DNA of 64,000 nt from Nakamurella alba. GTDB lineage: Bacteria; Actinomycetota; Actinomycetes; Mycobacteriales; Nakamurellaceae. The stretch is from assembly GCF_009707545.1 (NCBI RefSeq), contig NZ_WLYK01000001.1, forward strand, positions 1,364,001 through 1,428,000. The letters run 5' to 3'. The translations under genes and the position numbers were made by a program. A model generated the notes under the pieces. It did not search any database. It had not been told where the DNA came from and was given only the letters and a program-made list of their open reading frames with translations. Positions within the stretch are counted from its first letter, which is position 1, and each line of letters opens with the position of its first letter. Positions 8,716 through 18,083 of this stretch are shown here, in pieces.

Positions 8716-8847
8716 GGTGGCAACTCCTTCACGACGCGCACCCGCGGGATGCGGGCCGTTCGGTACTTGAAAGCGCAAGCAACGTCGGAGGTATTCCGGT
8801 CCCGCCGACCGCATCGTGTGACGAATCGGACGCCCACCGTCGGCGGG

Positions 8848-8853
8848 TAGGCT
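8848..8853 (+). promoter_or_regulatory. -10 element for smc
   Basis: TAGGCT would give a leader of about 58 bases to GTG 8918. A short palindrome with GACCGG/CCGGTC arms at 8862-8880 lies in this leader and could fold as a hairpin. Confidence 0.4.
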
Positions 8854-8917
8854 CCACGGGCGACCGGCACGTGACCGGTCGGTGAACCATGCCGGCGAAC
8901 GGGAGGGACGGGCAGCT

Positions 8918-11900
8918 GTGTACCTGAAGTCCCTCACTCTCAAGGGCTTCAAGTCCTTTGCCTCGTCCACCACGCTGCGGTTCGAGAAGGGCATCACCGC
9001 CGTCGTCGGACCCAACGGGTCAGGTAAGTCCAACGTCGTCGACGCCATCGCCTGGGTGCTGGGCGAGCAGGGCGCGAAGGCGCTGCGCGGCGGCAAGATG
9101 GAGGACGTCATCTTCGCCGGCACGGCGGACCGGCCTCCGCTCGGCCGCGCCGAGGTCACCCTGACCATCGACAACGCCGACGGCGCCCTGCCCATCGAGT
9201 ACGCCGAGGTCTCGATCACCCGCCGGATGTTCCGGGACGGCGGCGGCGAGTACGAGATCAACGGGTCGACCTGCCGCCTGCTCGACATCCAGGAACTGCT
9301 GTCCGATTCCGGTATCGGCCGCGAGATGCACGTCATCGTCGGCCAGGGGCAGCTGGACGCGGTGCTGTCCGCGCGGCCAGAGGACCGGCGGGCGTTCATC
9401 GAGGAGGCCGCCGGCGTCCTCAAGCACCGCAAGCGCAAGGAGAAGGCGCTCCGCAAGCTCGATGCGATGCAGGCGAACCTGACCCGGCTGTCCGACCTGA
9501 CCGGGGAACTGCGTCGCCAGCTCAAGCCGCTCGGCCGGCAGGCCGAGGTGGCGCGGCGCGCGGCCGGGGTGCAGGCCGACCTACGGGACGCCCGGGCCCG
9601 GCTGCTCGCGGACGACCTCGCCAACCTGATCCGGACCCTGGAGCAGGAGGCGCGCGACGAGCAGGCCGCGCAGGAGAACCGGACGCGGGTGCAGCGGCTG
9701 CTGGCGGAGGTGACCGCGGAGACGGAGGTGTCCGCCGAGGCCGTCGCTGCGGCGACGCCGGCGCTGGACGAGGCGCAGGAGACCTGGTTCGGGCTGTCCT
9801 CGCTGGCCGAGCGGTACCGCGGCACGATCTCCCTGGCCGAGGAGCGCGCCCGCAACCTCTCGGCGCCGACCGGTCCGGTCGGGACCGGCCGGGATCCGGA
9901 GGAACTGGAGGCGGCGGCCGAGGAGGCCGAGCAGGACCAGATCGAGAAGCAGGAGCTGGTCGAGGAAGCGCGCGAGCAGCTCGCATCCGCCGTGGCCGAG
10001 CGCACCGAGTCCGAGCAGGAGCTGCGCGCCGCCGAGCAGGAACTGATGACCGCCACCCGGGCGATCGCCGACCGCCGCGAGGGGTTGGCCCGACTGTCCG
10101 GTCAGGTCAACGCGGTGCGGTCGCGGCTCGCCGCGTCCGGTGACGAGGTCGCCCGGCTGGCGGCCGCGGTGGCGGACGCCCGGCGGCGGGCCGGCGAGGC
10201 GCAGACCGAGTTCGACACCCTGCAGGGATCCGTCGGCGAACTGGATGCGGGCGAGGTCGACCTCGACGAAGCGCACGAGGCCGCCGAGGCGGCGGTGGAC
10301 ACCGCAGTCGCCCGGGTCACCGAACTCACCGAGTCGCTGCGGGCCGCCCGCACCACGCAGACCGGCCTACGCGCCCGCGCCGAGGCGTTGTCCCTCGGAC
10401 TCGACCGGAAGGACGCGGCCGGTGCGCTGCTCGCGGCCGGCGACGGCGTGCACGGTGTGCTGGGGTCGCTGTCCTCCCTGTTGGACATCACCCCGGGCGC
10501 GGAGGCCGCGGTGGCCGGTGCGCTCGGCCGGTTCGCCGACGCGATCGCCGTCGCCGGTTTGGACGATGCGGTCGGGGCGGTGCGCTGGCTGCAGGAGCAC
10601 GACGGCGGTCGTGCACCGCTGGTGATCGGCGGCGCCCCTGACCTCGCGTCCGGTGGCACCCTGCCCGACACTGCGCGCTGGGCCGTCGATCTCGTGACGG
10701 CTCCGACCGAACTGCGGAACGCCGTCGGTCGGTTGCTCGCCGGCGTCGTCGTCACCGACGACCTGGAGTCGGCCCGGCGGCTGATCGCCGAACGTCCCGA
10801 TCTGCGGGCCGTCACCACCACCGGTGATGTGCTGGGCGGCGCCTGGGCGGACGGCGGCAGCACCGGCAAGCAGTCGGTGCTGGAGATCCAGGCGACGCTG
10901 GATCGTGCCGAGCAGGAGCTTGCCGAGATCACCGGCACCATCGGCGGTCTCGAAGCTGCGCTGGCCGGCGCGAAGCAGGAGGCACAGTCCCGGGCGGCGC
11001 ACGCGGAGACCACGCTGAGCGCTCTGCACGAGTCGGACGCGTCGCTGTCGGCGGTGGGGGAGCAGCTCGGTCGGCTCGGCGGTGCGGTCCGGTCGGCGAC
11101 GGCGGAGGCCGACCGGCTGGACAAGCAGCGGCAGGCGGCCGAGGACGGCCGCGAACAGCACCGACAGTCGTTGGACGACCTGGAATCCCGGCTGCACGCC
11201 GCCGAGGACGAGGAGTCGCCGGAGGAGATCGACTCGTCGGTCCGGGACGATCTGCAGGAGCGGACCGCCGCCACCCGGCAGGTCGAGGTCGACGCCCGGC
11301 TGACGCTGCGATCAGCGGAGGAACGCGCCCGCTCGACCGCGGGCACCGCCGAGAACCTGCGCCGGGCCGCCGCCCAGGAGCGGCAGGCCCGGGAGCGGGC
11401 CGAGGCTGCCGCCCGGCGCCGGGCGGCCGGGGCGGAGCTGGCCGGCCGGGTGGTCGAACTGGGTCACCGGGCGACCGCGGCGCTGGAGCGGGCACTGGTC
11501 GACGCCGGTACCGCGCGGGAGCAGGCCACCGCTGCCCGGTCCGCCGCGGACGCGGCCCTGGCCGATGCCCGTCGGCGGGCCGCCGAGCTGCAGAAGGAGT
11601 GGGACGCACTCACCGACGCCGTGCACCGCGACGAGGTGCAGCGCACCCAGCAGACCCTGCGCGTCCAGCAGCTGGCTGAGAAGGCCGTGTCCGACGTTGG
11701 TCTCGGCGTCGCTGAGCTGGTCGCCGAGTACGGCCCGGACGTCCCGGTGCCGCCGTCACCGGCCGAGATGGCCGAGTACGAGGCGGCGAAGGAACGCGGC
11801 GAGGAGGTCAGCCGGCCGCAGCCGGCACCGTTCGACCGCGGCACCCAGGAGCGGCGGCTCAAGCGGGCGGAGAAGGACCTGACCCTGCTGGGCAAGGTCA

Positions 11901-12529
11901 ACCCGCTGGCACTGGAGGAGTTCGCGGCGCTGGAGGAGCGGCACAGCTTCCTGGCCACCCAGCTCGAGGACCTGAAGTCGACCCGCAAGGATCTGCTCAC
12001 CGTGGTCACGGAGGTCGACGAGAAGATCCTGGAGATCTTCACCTCGGCCTACCACGACGTCGCGCGCGAGTTCGTGACGGTGTTCGCGACGCTGTTCCCC
12101 GGCGGCGACGGCGAACTGGTGCTGACCAACCCCGACGACATGCTGACCACCGGCATCGAGGTCAACGCCCGCCCGCCGGGCAAGAAGGTGAAGCGGCTGT
12201 CGCTGCTGTCCGGTGGCGAGCGGTCGCTGACCGCGGTCGCCATGCTGGTGGCCATCTTCCGCGCCCGGCCCAGCCCGTTCTACATCATGGACGAGGTCGA
12301 GGCGGCGCTGGACGAGGTCAACCTGACCCGGCTGGTCGGCCTGCTCACCGAGCTCCGCGACTCCTCCCAGCTGATCATCATCACCCACCAGAAGTTCACG
12401 ATGGAGTCGGCCGACGCGCTCTACGGCGTCTCCATGCGCGGCGACGGCATCACGCAGGTGATCAGCCAGCGGATCCGCGGTGTGGTGGAGAAGGTCGAGC
12501 CGGTGCCGGAGCCCGCCGCCGGCGGCTGA
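8918..12529 (+). CDS. smc: Chromosome partition protein SMC
   Basis: A 1203-residue SMC ATPase for chromosome compaction and segregation with ScpA/ScpB. GTG 8918 is chosen because YLKSLTLKGFKSFA is the conserved actinobacterial N-terminus and GGAGG lies upstream. Walker A GPNGSGKSN is at residues 31-39. Two long coiled-coil arms flank a hinge in the middle third (AAGDGVHGVLGSLSSLLDI to VVTDDLESARRL). The C-terminal head has the ABC signature LLSGGERSLTAVAM, Walker B FYIMDEVEAALD and a final HQKFTMESAD switch region. ftsY, which commonly follows smc, is absent here. Confidence 0.98.
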   Translation: MYLKSLTLKGFKSFASSTTLRFEKGITAVVGPNGSGKSNVVDAIAWVLGEQGAKALRGGKMEDVIFAGTADRPPLGRAEVTLTIDNADGALPIEYAEVSITRRMFRDGGGEYEINGSTCRLLDIQELLSDSGIGREMHVIVGQGQLDAVLSARPEDRRAFIEEAAGVLKHRKRKEKALRKLDAMQANLTRLSDLTGELRRQLKPLGRQAEVARRAAGVQADLRDARARLLADDLANLIRTLEQEARDEQAAQENRTRVQRLLAEVTAETEVSAEAVAAATPALDEAQETWFGLSSLAERYRGTISLAEERARNLSAPTGPVGTGRDPEELEAAAEEAEQDQIEKQELVEEAREQLASAVAERTESEQELRAAEQELMTATRAIADRREGLARLSGQVNAVRSRLAASGDEVARLAAAVADARRRAGEAQTEFDTLQGSVGELDAGEVDLDEAHEAAEAAVDTAVARVTELTESLRAARTTQTGLRARAEALSLGLDRKDAAGALLAAGDGVHGVLGSLSSLLDITPGAEAAVAGALGRFADAIAVAGLDDAVGAVRWLQEHDGGRAPLVIGGAPDLASGGTLPDTARWAVDLVTAPTELRNAVGRLLAGVVVTDDLESARRLIAERPDLRAVTTTGDVLGGAWADGGSTGKQSVLEIQATLDRAEQELAEITGTIGGLEAALAGAKQEAQSRAAHAETTLSALHESDASLSAVGEQLGRLGGAVRSATAEADRLDKQRQAAEDGREQHRQSLDDLESRLHAAEDEESPEEIDSSVRDDLQERTAATRQVEVDARLTLRSAEERARSTAGTAENLRRAAAQERQARERAEAAARRRAAGAELAGRVVELGHRATAALERALVDAGTAREQATAARSAADAALADARRRAAELQKEWDALTDAVHRDEVQRTQQTLRVQQLAEKAVSDVGLGVAELVAEYGPDVPVPPSPAEMAEYEAAKERGEEVSRPQPAPFDRGTQERRLKRAEKDLTLLGKVNPLALEEFAALEERHSFLATQLEDLKSTRKDLLTVVTEVDEKILEIFTSAYHDVAREFVTVFATLFPGGDGELVLTNPDDMLTTGIEVNARPPGKKVKRLSLLSGGERSLTAVAMLVAIFRARPSPFYIMDEVEAALDEVNLTRLVGLLTELRDSSQLIIITHQKFTMESADALYGVSMRGDGITQVISQRIRGVVEKVEPVPEPAAGG

Positions 12530-12583
12530 AACTCCTCGCCGTCCCCGTGCAACCGTGTGAGGTCGGTGTTCCGTCCTGCCCTC

Positions 12584-13939
12584 ATGGGTGGATTCTCGAG
12601 GTCGCGGCGTGCGCTCCTGTCGACGTCAACGGCGGTTCTGGCGGTGGTGGCGCTCGCGGGGTGCGCCGGCACCGGTGGGCCGAACAGTCCCTCGACGGTC
12701 GGGAGCTCTGGGTCGGTCATGCAGGGCGGCGAGGTGCCCCTCGCCGCGCCGGTCGAGCTCAAGGGCGACGGCAAGCGGGTCGCGCCGGCGTCAGCCGCGG
12801 TGGCGTCGGAAGCCCTGACCGGGTTCGGCCTGGATCTGTTGGGTGCGCTTGAGCCCGACGAGAATGCCGTGATCAGCCCGTACTCGGTGTACGCCGTGCT
12901 GGCGATGGCCCGGGTGGGTGCGAAGGGGGAGACGGCCGCGCAGCTGGATCAGTTGTTGGGCGCGGACCCCGACGTGCAGGGAGCTGTTGTGACCGCGGTC
13001 GACGCGGCGGTGAAGGCGGCCATCGCCGCGGGCGCCATGATCCCCACCTCACCGGACGCCCCGCCGAACCGGCCGTTGGAGTTCGGCAACGGCAACTCGA
13101 TCTGGGTCCAACCTGGGCTACCGGTGGAGCAGGACTTTCTCGACGGGGTCCGCCAAGGCTTCGACAGCGCGGTGTACGAACTGGACTTCGAGGGCGACCC
13201 GGAGGCCTCACGGCTGACGATCAACGACTGGGTGGCCGACCGCACCCGCGACCTGATCCCGGAACTGATTCCCGAGGGCGCGATCACGGTGGACACGCTG
13301 ATGGCCCTCGTCAACGCCGTGTACCTGTCAGCGCCGTGGATGGAGCCGTTGGAGGAGACCGGCGACCTGTCCTTCACCACTCCCACCGGCGCGGTCACCG
13401 TGGAGGGCATGCGGACCCCGCTCACGGTCTCGGGAGCGGCGGGGAAGGGCTGGCGGTCGGCGACGGTGCCCTACCTCGGAGCCGGCCTCGGCATGACGCT
13501 CATCGTCCCGGACGACGGCATCGCCGGATTCCGGGAGCAGTTGCCGGAGGTGCTGCCGGTCGCGACCCGCGCCGGGGGCGGTGGGATCCCCGTCGACCTG
13601 ACCTTCCCGGCCTTCGACGCGGCCAGCAAGCTGTCGTTGGTCGAGCACGTCCGATCACTCGGCTACGACCACATCTTCACGCCGGATACGGCCGACTGGA
13701 CCGGGATCGCCGACATCACGCCGCCGCTCGAGGCCTACGAGTTGGTGCACCAGGCGGTGATCACCGTCGACAAGGATGGCACCGAGGCCGCTGCGGCCAC
13801 CGCAATGCTGATGATGGCTTCCTCAGCGCCCCCACCGCCGGAAACGCTCGTGATCGACCGGCCGTTCTTCTTCGTCGTCCACGACACCACCACCGGCGCG
13901 CCACTGTTCCTCGGTCAGATCACCGATCCGACGGCCTGA
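12584..13939 (+). CDS. Serpin-family serine protease inhibitor, predicted lipoprotein (copy 1)
   Basis: A 451-residue predicted surface lipoprotein: Arg-rich n-region, hydrophobic core and lipobox LAGC with Cys27. GTG starts at 12557 or 12566 are possible and add 6-9 residues; no strong ribosome site distinguishes them. The serpin fold is indicated by ENAVISPYSVYAVLAMARVGAKGET, ALVNAVYLSAPW and the C-terminal RPFFFVVHDTTTGAPLFLGQITDP. The reactive-centre hinge VDKDGTEAAAATAM is of the inhibitory type (small residues P12-P9, Thr at P8). By hinge counting P1-P1' would fall in ASSA, suggesting an elastase- or subtilisin-like target; this is inference. A paralogue lies 460 bases downstream. Confidence 0.9.
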   Translation: MGGFSRSRRALLSTSTAVLAVVALAGCAGTGGPNSPSTVGSSGSVMQGGEVPLAAPVELKGDGKRVAPASAAVASEALTGFGLDLLGALEPDENAVISPYSVYAVLAMARVGAKGETAAQLDQLLGADPDVQGAVVTAVDAAVKAAIAAGAMIPTSPDAPPNRPLEFGNGNSIWVQPGLPVEQDFLDGVRQGFDSAVYELDFEGDPEASRLTINDWVADRTRDLIPELIPEGAITVDTLMALVNAVYLSAPWMEPLEETGDLSFTTPTGAVTVEGMRTPLTVSGAAGKGWRSATVPYLGAGLGMTLIVPDDGIAGFREQLPEVLPVATRAGGGGIPVDLTFPAFDAASKLSLVEHVRSLGYDHIFTPDTADWTGIADITPPLEAYELVHQAVITVDKDGTEAAAATAMLMMASSAPPPPETLVIDRPFFFVVHDTTTGAPLFLGQITDPTA

Positions 13940-13954
13940 CCGAGCCGGGAGAAC

Positions 13955-14242
13955 TCAGATCCAGGGGGACTTGACCTGGGTCCACTCGCGGATCTCGCGC
14001 TCGGCGATGATGCCGCCCTGCACGGCGAAGGGGTCCTCGTCCATGGTCGCGGTGACGGCGGCCAGATCGGGCCCGGACACCACGATGAGGGCACCGGGCG
14101 CCCCGTCGGCGAACGGTCCGGTGACCAGGAATTCGACGTCGCCGTGATCGGTCTCGTTGAGGAAGACCCGGTGCGCGGGCCGGTGCTCGGTGAGTGCCTC
14201 GGTGTTGTCGGTGTAGCGGTAGATCACGGCGAACACCGGCAT
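13955..14242 (-). CDS. YciI-like protein
   Basis: A 95-residue protein of the YciI/DUF1330-like dimeric alpha-beta barrel group. MPVFAVIYRYTDNTEALTEHRPAHRVFL, then the GPFADGAPGALIVVSG loop and MDEDPFAVQGGIIAEREIREW, follow the YciI pattern, including the conserved His-Arg pair and the DPF motif. Members have been proposed as small enzymes or substrate-binding subunits; no function can be assigned here. It is antiparallel between the two serpins, 15 bases from the first one's stop, and a possible -10 (TAGAGT on the minus strand, 14312-14317) lies upstream. Confidence 0.82.
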   Translation of the reverse strand: MPVFAVIYRYTDNTEALTEHRPAHRVFLNETDHGDVEFLVTGPFADGAPGALIVVSGPDLAAVTATMDEDPFAVQGGIIAEREIREWTQVKSPWI

Positions 14243-14397
14243 GGTGACGACCTCTCGATGCTGGGTCGACCGCTGCTGCGTCGACGTCCTCAGGTGGCAA
14301 CTGGCCCGGTCACTCTAGCGGGGAGGCCGCACTGGTCGGATCGGGTGGTCCTGGCCGCCGATGCAACCGACAGCACCGTCCGCTGCGTCGAAGCGCC

Positions 14398-15726
14398 ATG
14401 AGACGACGCGACTTCCTCGGCGGGGCGGGCCTTCTGCTGGCCGCCCTCGCCACCGGCTGCGGCAGCACCGCGGGACTGCCGAGCCGGCCTGCGGAGGATC
14501 TGTCCTCCGGAGAGGGATCGCTGCTCAAGATCGACGCCGCCCGGCGCTCCACCCTCACCGACGAGCAGGCCCGCGGCCGGTTCGCCGACTTTGGGGCCGA
14601 CCTGTTCCGTGCGGTGGTGGCCGCGGGGGCGACCCCGGGCAACACCCTGGTCAGTCCGTACTCGGTGGTGTCGGCGCTGGGGATGACGGCGCTGGGTGCC
14701 CGCGCCGCCACCCTCGACCTGTTCCGTGACCTGCTCGGCGGTGACCCGACCGAGGTGGCGGCGGCGCTGACCACCGCCGACGCCGCGCTGGCCGCGGCCG
14801 TCGCCGCCGGAACGCGCGACGGGATGGGCAAGAAGGTGCAGACCGCGGTCGACGCGGCGAACATGATCTGGGCACAGTCCGGCTACGACGTCCGGCCGGA
14901 GTTCCTGCAGGCGCTCGCCGAAGGCTATGCCGCCGGGATGCGGGTCACCGACTTCGTGGCCGCACCGGAAGGAGCCCGGCGGGCGATCAACGCCTGGGTG
15001 TCGGAACGCACGCACGAGTTGATCCCGACCCTGCTGCCGGACGGCTCCATCACCGACATCACCCGGATGGTGCTGGTCAACGCGCTGTACCTGAAGGCCT
15101 CCTGGCACCTGCCGTTCGACGAGGACTCCACCGCCCCCGGCACTTTCATCTCCGCTGCCGGTGCCGCTGTGCAGACCGACCTGATGCACCGGGTGCTGAC
15201 CTCCGGCTACGCCGAGGGCGACGGCTGGCAGGCGGCGGTGCTGCCCTACGCCGGACGCGACCTCGCAATGACCGTCGTGCTGCCGGAGGAGGCTCGCTTC
15301 GACGAGGTCGGCGCCGCTCTCGGCAAGGGCCTGCTGCTGGAGGTGGCGGACGCCCCGGATGCCGAGATCACCCTCACCTTCCCGTCCTTCGAATCGCGCA
15401 CCGCGGTGTCGCTGCAGGATGCGCTCGGTGCGCTCGGCGCCGGCGACCTGTTCGCCGACGACATCGACCTGTCCGGGATCGCCGGCAAGCCGGGCGATCT
15501 GGTCATCGGCGACGTGATCCACGAGGCGCGGATCATCGTTGACGAGAAGGGCACCGAAGCGGCGGCCGCGACGGCGGTGCTCGTCGAGGCCGGCTCCGCA
15601 CCGCCGCCCGCCGAACCGCGCAAGGTGGACCTCGTCGTCGACCACGCCTTCTACTACGTCATCCACGACACCGCCACGGCCACACCGCTCTTCGTCGGCC
15701 AGGTCATCGACCCGACCGCCGGCTGA
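14398..15726 (+). CDS. Serpin-family serine protease inhibitor, predicted lipoprotein (copy 2)
   Basis: A 442-residue paralogue of the upstream serpin. The N-terminus MRRRDFLGGAGLLLAALATGC has a twin-arginine-like RRRDFL motif and a lipobox ending at Cys21, so export of a folded lipoprotein is possible. Fold markers are TPGNTLVSPYSVVSALGMTALGARA, MVLVNALYLKASWHLPF and DHAFYYVIHDTATATPLFVGQVIDPTA. The hinge IVDEKGTEAAAATAV is intact and inhibitory in type; the reactive loop then differs from copy 1 (VLVEAGS against MLMMASS), which suggests a different protease target. Both loops run into a Pro-rich SAPPP segment. Confidence 0.91.
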   Translation: MRRRDFLGGAGLLLAALATGCGSTAGLPSRPAEDLSSGEGSLLKIDAARRSTLTDEQARGRFADFGADLFRAVVAAGATPGNTLVSPYSVVSALGMTALGARAATLDLFRDLLGGDPTEVAAALTTADAALAAAVAAGTRDGMGKKVQTAVDAANMIWAQSGYDVRPEFLQALAEGYAAGMRVTDFVAAPEGARRAINAWVSERTHELIPTLLPDGSITDITRMVLVNALYLKASWHLPFDEDSTAPGTFISAAGAAVQTDLMHRVLTSGYAEGDGWQAAVLPYAGRDLAMTVVLPEEARFDEVGAALGKGLLLEVADAPDAEITLTFPSFESRTAVSLQDALGALGAGDLFADDIDLSGIAGKPGDLVIGDVIHEARIIVDEKGTEAAAATAVLVEAGSAPPPAEPRKVDLVVDHAFYYVIHDTATATPLFVGQVIDPTAG

Positions 15727-15971
15727 CCGGCCGCCCGCCGAGAGAGCTTGATCTGTACAGGATCGCGTCGGAGATCCGCAGCACCACGAGAAGAATGGTG
15801 TGAGCACCGATGTCGCAGTCACGGTCGAAGGTGATGACCGCCGTCATCGTCCTCGGCCTACCCGTCTGAAACCGATACCTCGGTGGCAGCCGTGACGGCC
15901 ATCCATGTCCGCCGAAGCGCCCGGCCACATCCGGACGCAACCCGTCCGGTTTCGGTCGTACCGTGCCTGAC
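15727..15971. other. 245-base intergenic stretch without a supported gene
   Basis: Between the second serpin and the VOC gene. It holds a short CTGTACAG palindrome near 15753-15760 and, at its end, TACCGT (15959-15964) 7 bases before the VOC ATG. A minus-strand open frame crosses it but has no recognisable domain or ribosome site. Confidence 0.5.
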
Positions 15972-16367
15972 ATGAGCCAGCACTGGAGCATCGGCGCCGA
16001 CGCGAACGACCCGCAACGTCTGGCGGCCTTCTGGGCCGAGGCACTCGACTACGTGATCGATCCGGACGACTGCTCGGCGGAGAGCGCGACGGTGCTCGAC
16101 CCGGAGGACATCAGGCCGGCGATCGGTTTCCTGCGGGTCCCGGAGTCGAAGTCGGCGAAGAACCGTTTCCACATCGACATCCGGATGGCGGGGGAGCCGC
16201 CGTGGGACTGGGCGGCCCGGGCGCTGCTGATCCGCGGGAGGGTCGACGCGCTCGTCGCTCTCGGTGGGACCGAGGTGCGCGAGGAGCACTACACCGACGA
16301 GCGCGGGTCGGTCCTCGGCCACGTGGTGATGCTCGATCCCGAGGGCAACGAGTTCTGCGTCGCCTGA
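15972..16367 (+). CDS. VOC (glyoxalase-like) family protein
   Basis: A 131-residue single-domain vicinal-oxygen-chelate protein. MSQHWSIGADANDPQRLAAFWAEALDYVID is the typical start of the Glyoxalase_6-like subfamily, and GSVLGHVVMLDPEGNEFCVA is the usual C-terminal beta strand with the metal-position Glu. NRFHIDIRM supplies a central His. These proteins are often lyases, dioxygenases or resistance proteins, and the substrate cannot be read. ATG 15972 is preferred over GTG 15963 because TACCGT at 15959-15964 fits a leaderless start. It is convergent with glnA. Confidence 0.85.
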   Translation: MSQHWSIGADANDPQRLAAFWAEALDYVIDPDDCSAESATVLDPEDIRPAIGFLRVPESKSAKNRFHIDIRMAGEPPWDWAARALLIRGRVDALVALGGTEVREEHYTDERGSVLGHVVMLDPEGNEFCVA

Positions 16368-16397
16368 GCAGGTCGGCGGTCCTGGGTCCGGACAGCA

Positions 16398-16427
16398 CGA
16401 AGGCCCCCGCCGGAGCGGGGGCCTTCG
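16398..16427. terminator. Bidirectional hairpin terminator between VOC gene and glnA
   Basis: A perfect 13-bp stem with CGAAGGCCCCCGC as left arm and a CGGA loop lies between two convergent genes, 31 bases after the VOC stop and 48 bases after the glnA stop. There is no long T-run, as is common in GC-rich actinobacteria. Confidence 0.8.
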
Positions 16428-16474
16428 CGTCGATCAGGATCGATCAGATTCGCTGCGGTGAGCGTGCGAACCGA

Positions 16475-17896
16475 TCAGATGTCGAAGTACATCGCGAACT
16501 CGTGCGGGTGCGGGCGGAGACGGACGGCGTCGATCTCCTCGCGCTTGATCCGGATCCAGGTCTCGATGAGATCCGGGGTGAAGACGCCACCTTCGAGCAG
16601 GTAGTCGTGGTCCACCTCGAGGCGGTCGATGACCGCGCCGAGGGAGGCCGGCACCTGCGGGATGTTGGCGGCCTCGTCCGGCGGCAGCTCGTAGAGGTCC
16701 TTGTCGACCGGAGCCGGCGGCTCGATCTTGTTCTTGACCCCGTCGAGCCCGGCCATGAGCATCGCGGCGAACGCCAGGTACGGGTTCGACGACGGGTCGG
16801 GGCAGCGGAACTCGATGCGCTTCGCCTTGGCGTTGGTGCCGGTCAGCGGGATACGGATGCAGGCGGAGCGGTTCCGGGCCGAGTAGACCAGGTTGACCGG
16901 GGCCTCGTAGCCCGGGACCAGACGGTGGTAGGAGTTCACCGTCGGGTTGGTGAAGGCCAGCAGCGACGGGGCGTGGTGCAGCAGGCCGCCGATGTACCAG
17001 CGGGCCGTGTCCGACAGGCCGCCGTAGCCGGCCTCGTCGTAGAACAGCGGCTTGCCGCCGGACCACAGCGACTGGTGGGCGTGCATGCCCGAACCGTTGT
17101 CACCGAACAGCGGCTTCGGCATGAACGTGGCGGTCTTGCCGGCGTCCCACGCGGTGTTCTTGATGATGTACTTGAACAGCATCAGCTCGTCCGCCGCGGC
17201 GAGCAGGGTGTTGAACTTGTAGTTGATCTCGGCCTGGCCGCCGGTGCCCACCTCGTGGTGGCCGCGCTCGACGTCGAAGCCCATCGAGATCAGGTTCGCG
17301 GTCATGTCCTCGCGGAGGTCCGCGTGGTGGTCGTACGGCGGGACGGGGAAGTAGCCGCCCTTGAACCGGGTCTTGTAGCCGAGGTTGCCGCCCTCCTCCT
17401 CGCGGCCGGTGTTCCACCAGCCCTCCTCGGAGTCGACCTTGTAGAAGCTGCCGGCCGCCGACTCGCCGAACTGCACGTTGTCGAACACGTAGAACTCGGC
17501 CTCCGGGCCGAAGTACGCGGTGTCCGCGATGCCGGTGCTGGCCAGGTACTCCTCGGCCTTGCGGGCGATGTTGCGCGGGTCGCGCGAGTACGGCTGCAGG
17601 GTCAGCGGATCGTGCACGAAGAAGTTGCAGGTCAGCGTCTTCCGGCGGCGGAAGGGGTCGACCCGGGCGGTGGTGACATCGGGCAGCAGCGTCATGTCCG
17701 ACTCGTGGATCGACTGGAAGCCGCGGATCGACGACCCGTCGAAGGCCATACCGGCGGCGAGGGACTCGACCGAGACCGTGCCGGCGGGCACCGTGAGGTG
17801 GTTCATGATGCCCGGCAGGTCGCAGAACCGGATGTCGAAGACCTCGACGTCGTTGTCCTTGATGTAGGCGACCAGTTCTTCGGGGGTGGAGAACAC
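16475..17896 (-). CDS. glnA: Glutamine synthetase type I
   Basis: Central ammonium-assimilating enzyme: glutamate + NH3 + ATP to glutamine. 473 residues from GTG 17896 (AAGGAG upstream), beginning [28 protein letters not shown] as in actinobacterial GlnA1. [46 protein letters not shown] and [24 protein letters not shown] are all present. KDLYELPP near residue 400 contains the tyrosine adenylylated by GlnE in type I-beta enzymes. An upstream promoter with a GlnR-like box (17989-18043) suggests nitrogen control. Confidence 0.97.
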   Translation of the reverse strand: MFSTPEELVAYIKDNDVEVFDIRFCDLPGIMNHLTVPAGTVSVESLAAGMAFDGSSIRGFQSIHESDMTLLPDVTTARVDPFRRRKTLTCNFFVHDPLTLQPYSRDPRNIARKAEEYLASTGIADTAYFGPEAEFYVFDNVQFGESAAGSFYKVDSEEGWWNTGREEEGGNLGYKTRFKGGYFPVPPYDHHADLREDMTANLISMGFDVERGHHEVGTGGQAEINYKFNTLLAAADELMLFKYIIKNTAWDAGKTATFMPKPLFGDNGSGMHAHQSLWSGGKPLFYDEAGYGGLSDTARWYIGGLLHHAPSLLAFTNPTVNSYHRLVPGYEAPVNLVYSARNRSACIRIPLTGTNAKAKRIEFRCPDPSSNPYLAFAAMLMAGLDGVKNKIEPPAPVDKDLYELPPDEAANIPQVPASLGAVIDRLEVDHDYLLEGGVFTPDLIETWIRIKREEIDAVRLRPHPHEFAMYFDI

Positions 17897-17988
17897 GCAC
17901 GCACTCCTTCGCGTCGGTGACAGGGCGTACAACTCGGCCGCACGGGGCGGCCTGATGCCGGGTCACGAGGATCCGGACATTCGTCGCC

Positions 17989-18043
17989 ACGCTAGGGACG
18001 GGGTGTTGCCTTCGGGTCTCTCGATTGTTTCCCGCGGGTTAAC
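17989..18043 (-). promoter_or_regulatory. glnA promoter with GlnR-like box
   Basis: On the minus strand TAGCGT (17989-17994) is a plausible -10, giving a leader of about 85 bases before glnA. About 50 bases further upstream, at 18027-18043, GTTAAC is followed after 6 bases by GAAAC. This agrees with the actinobacterial GlnR half-site pattern gTnAC-N6-GAAAC. Position and orientation suit activation of glnA under nitrogen limitation; this is inferred from the motif only. Confidence 0.5.
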
Positions 18044-18071
18044 GGCGGGCAATCGTCCGTCTGCCGTCGCC

Positions 18072-18077
18072 TACGCT
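18072..18077 (+). promoter_or_regulatory. -10 element of leaderless promoter for RDD protein
   Basis: TACGCT ends 6 bases before ATG 18084. It supports that start over in-frame upstream codons that would run back into the glnA promoter. Confidence 0.45.
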
Positions 18078-18083
18078 CGGTGC

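Noticed and set aside
12530-12583. ftsY immediately after smc
   Set aside because: Looked for because of usual synteny; the following frame is a serpin.
15704-15991. 95-residue minus-strand frame in the serpin-VOC gap
   Set aside because: No domain, no ribosome site, and it overlaps the VOC promoter and both neighbouring coding ends.
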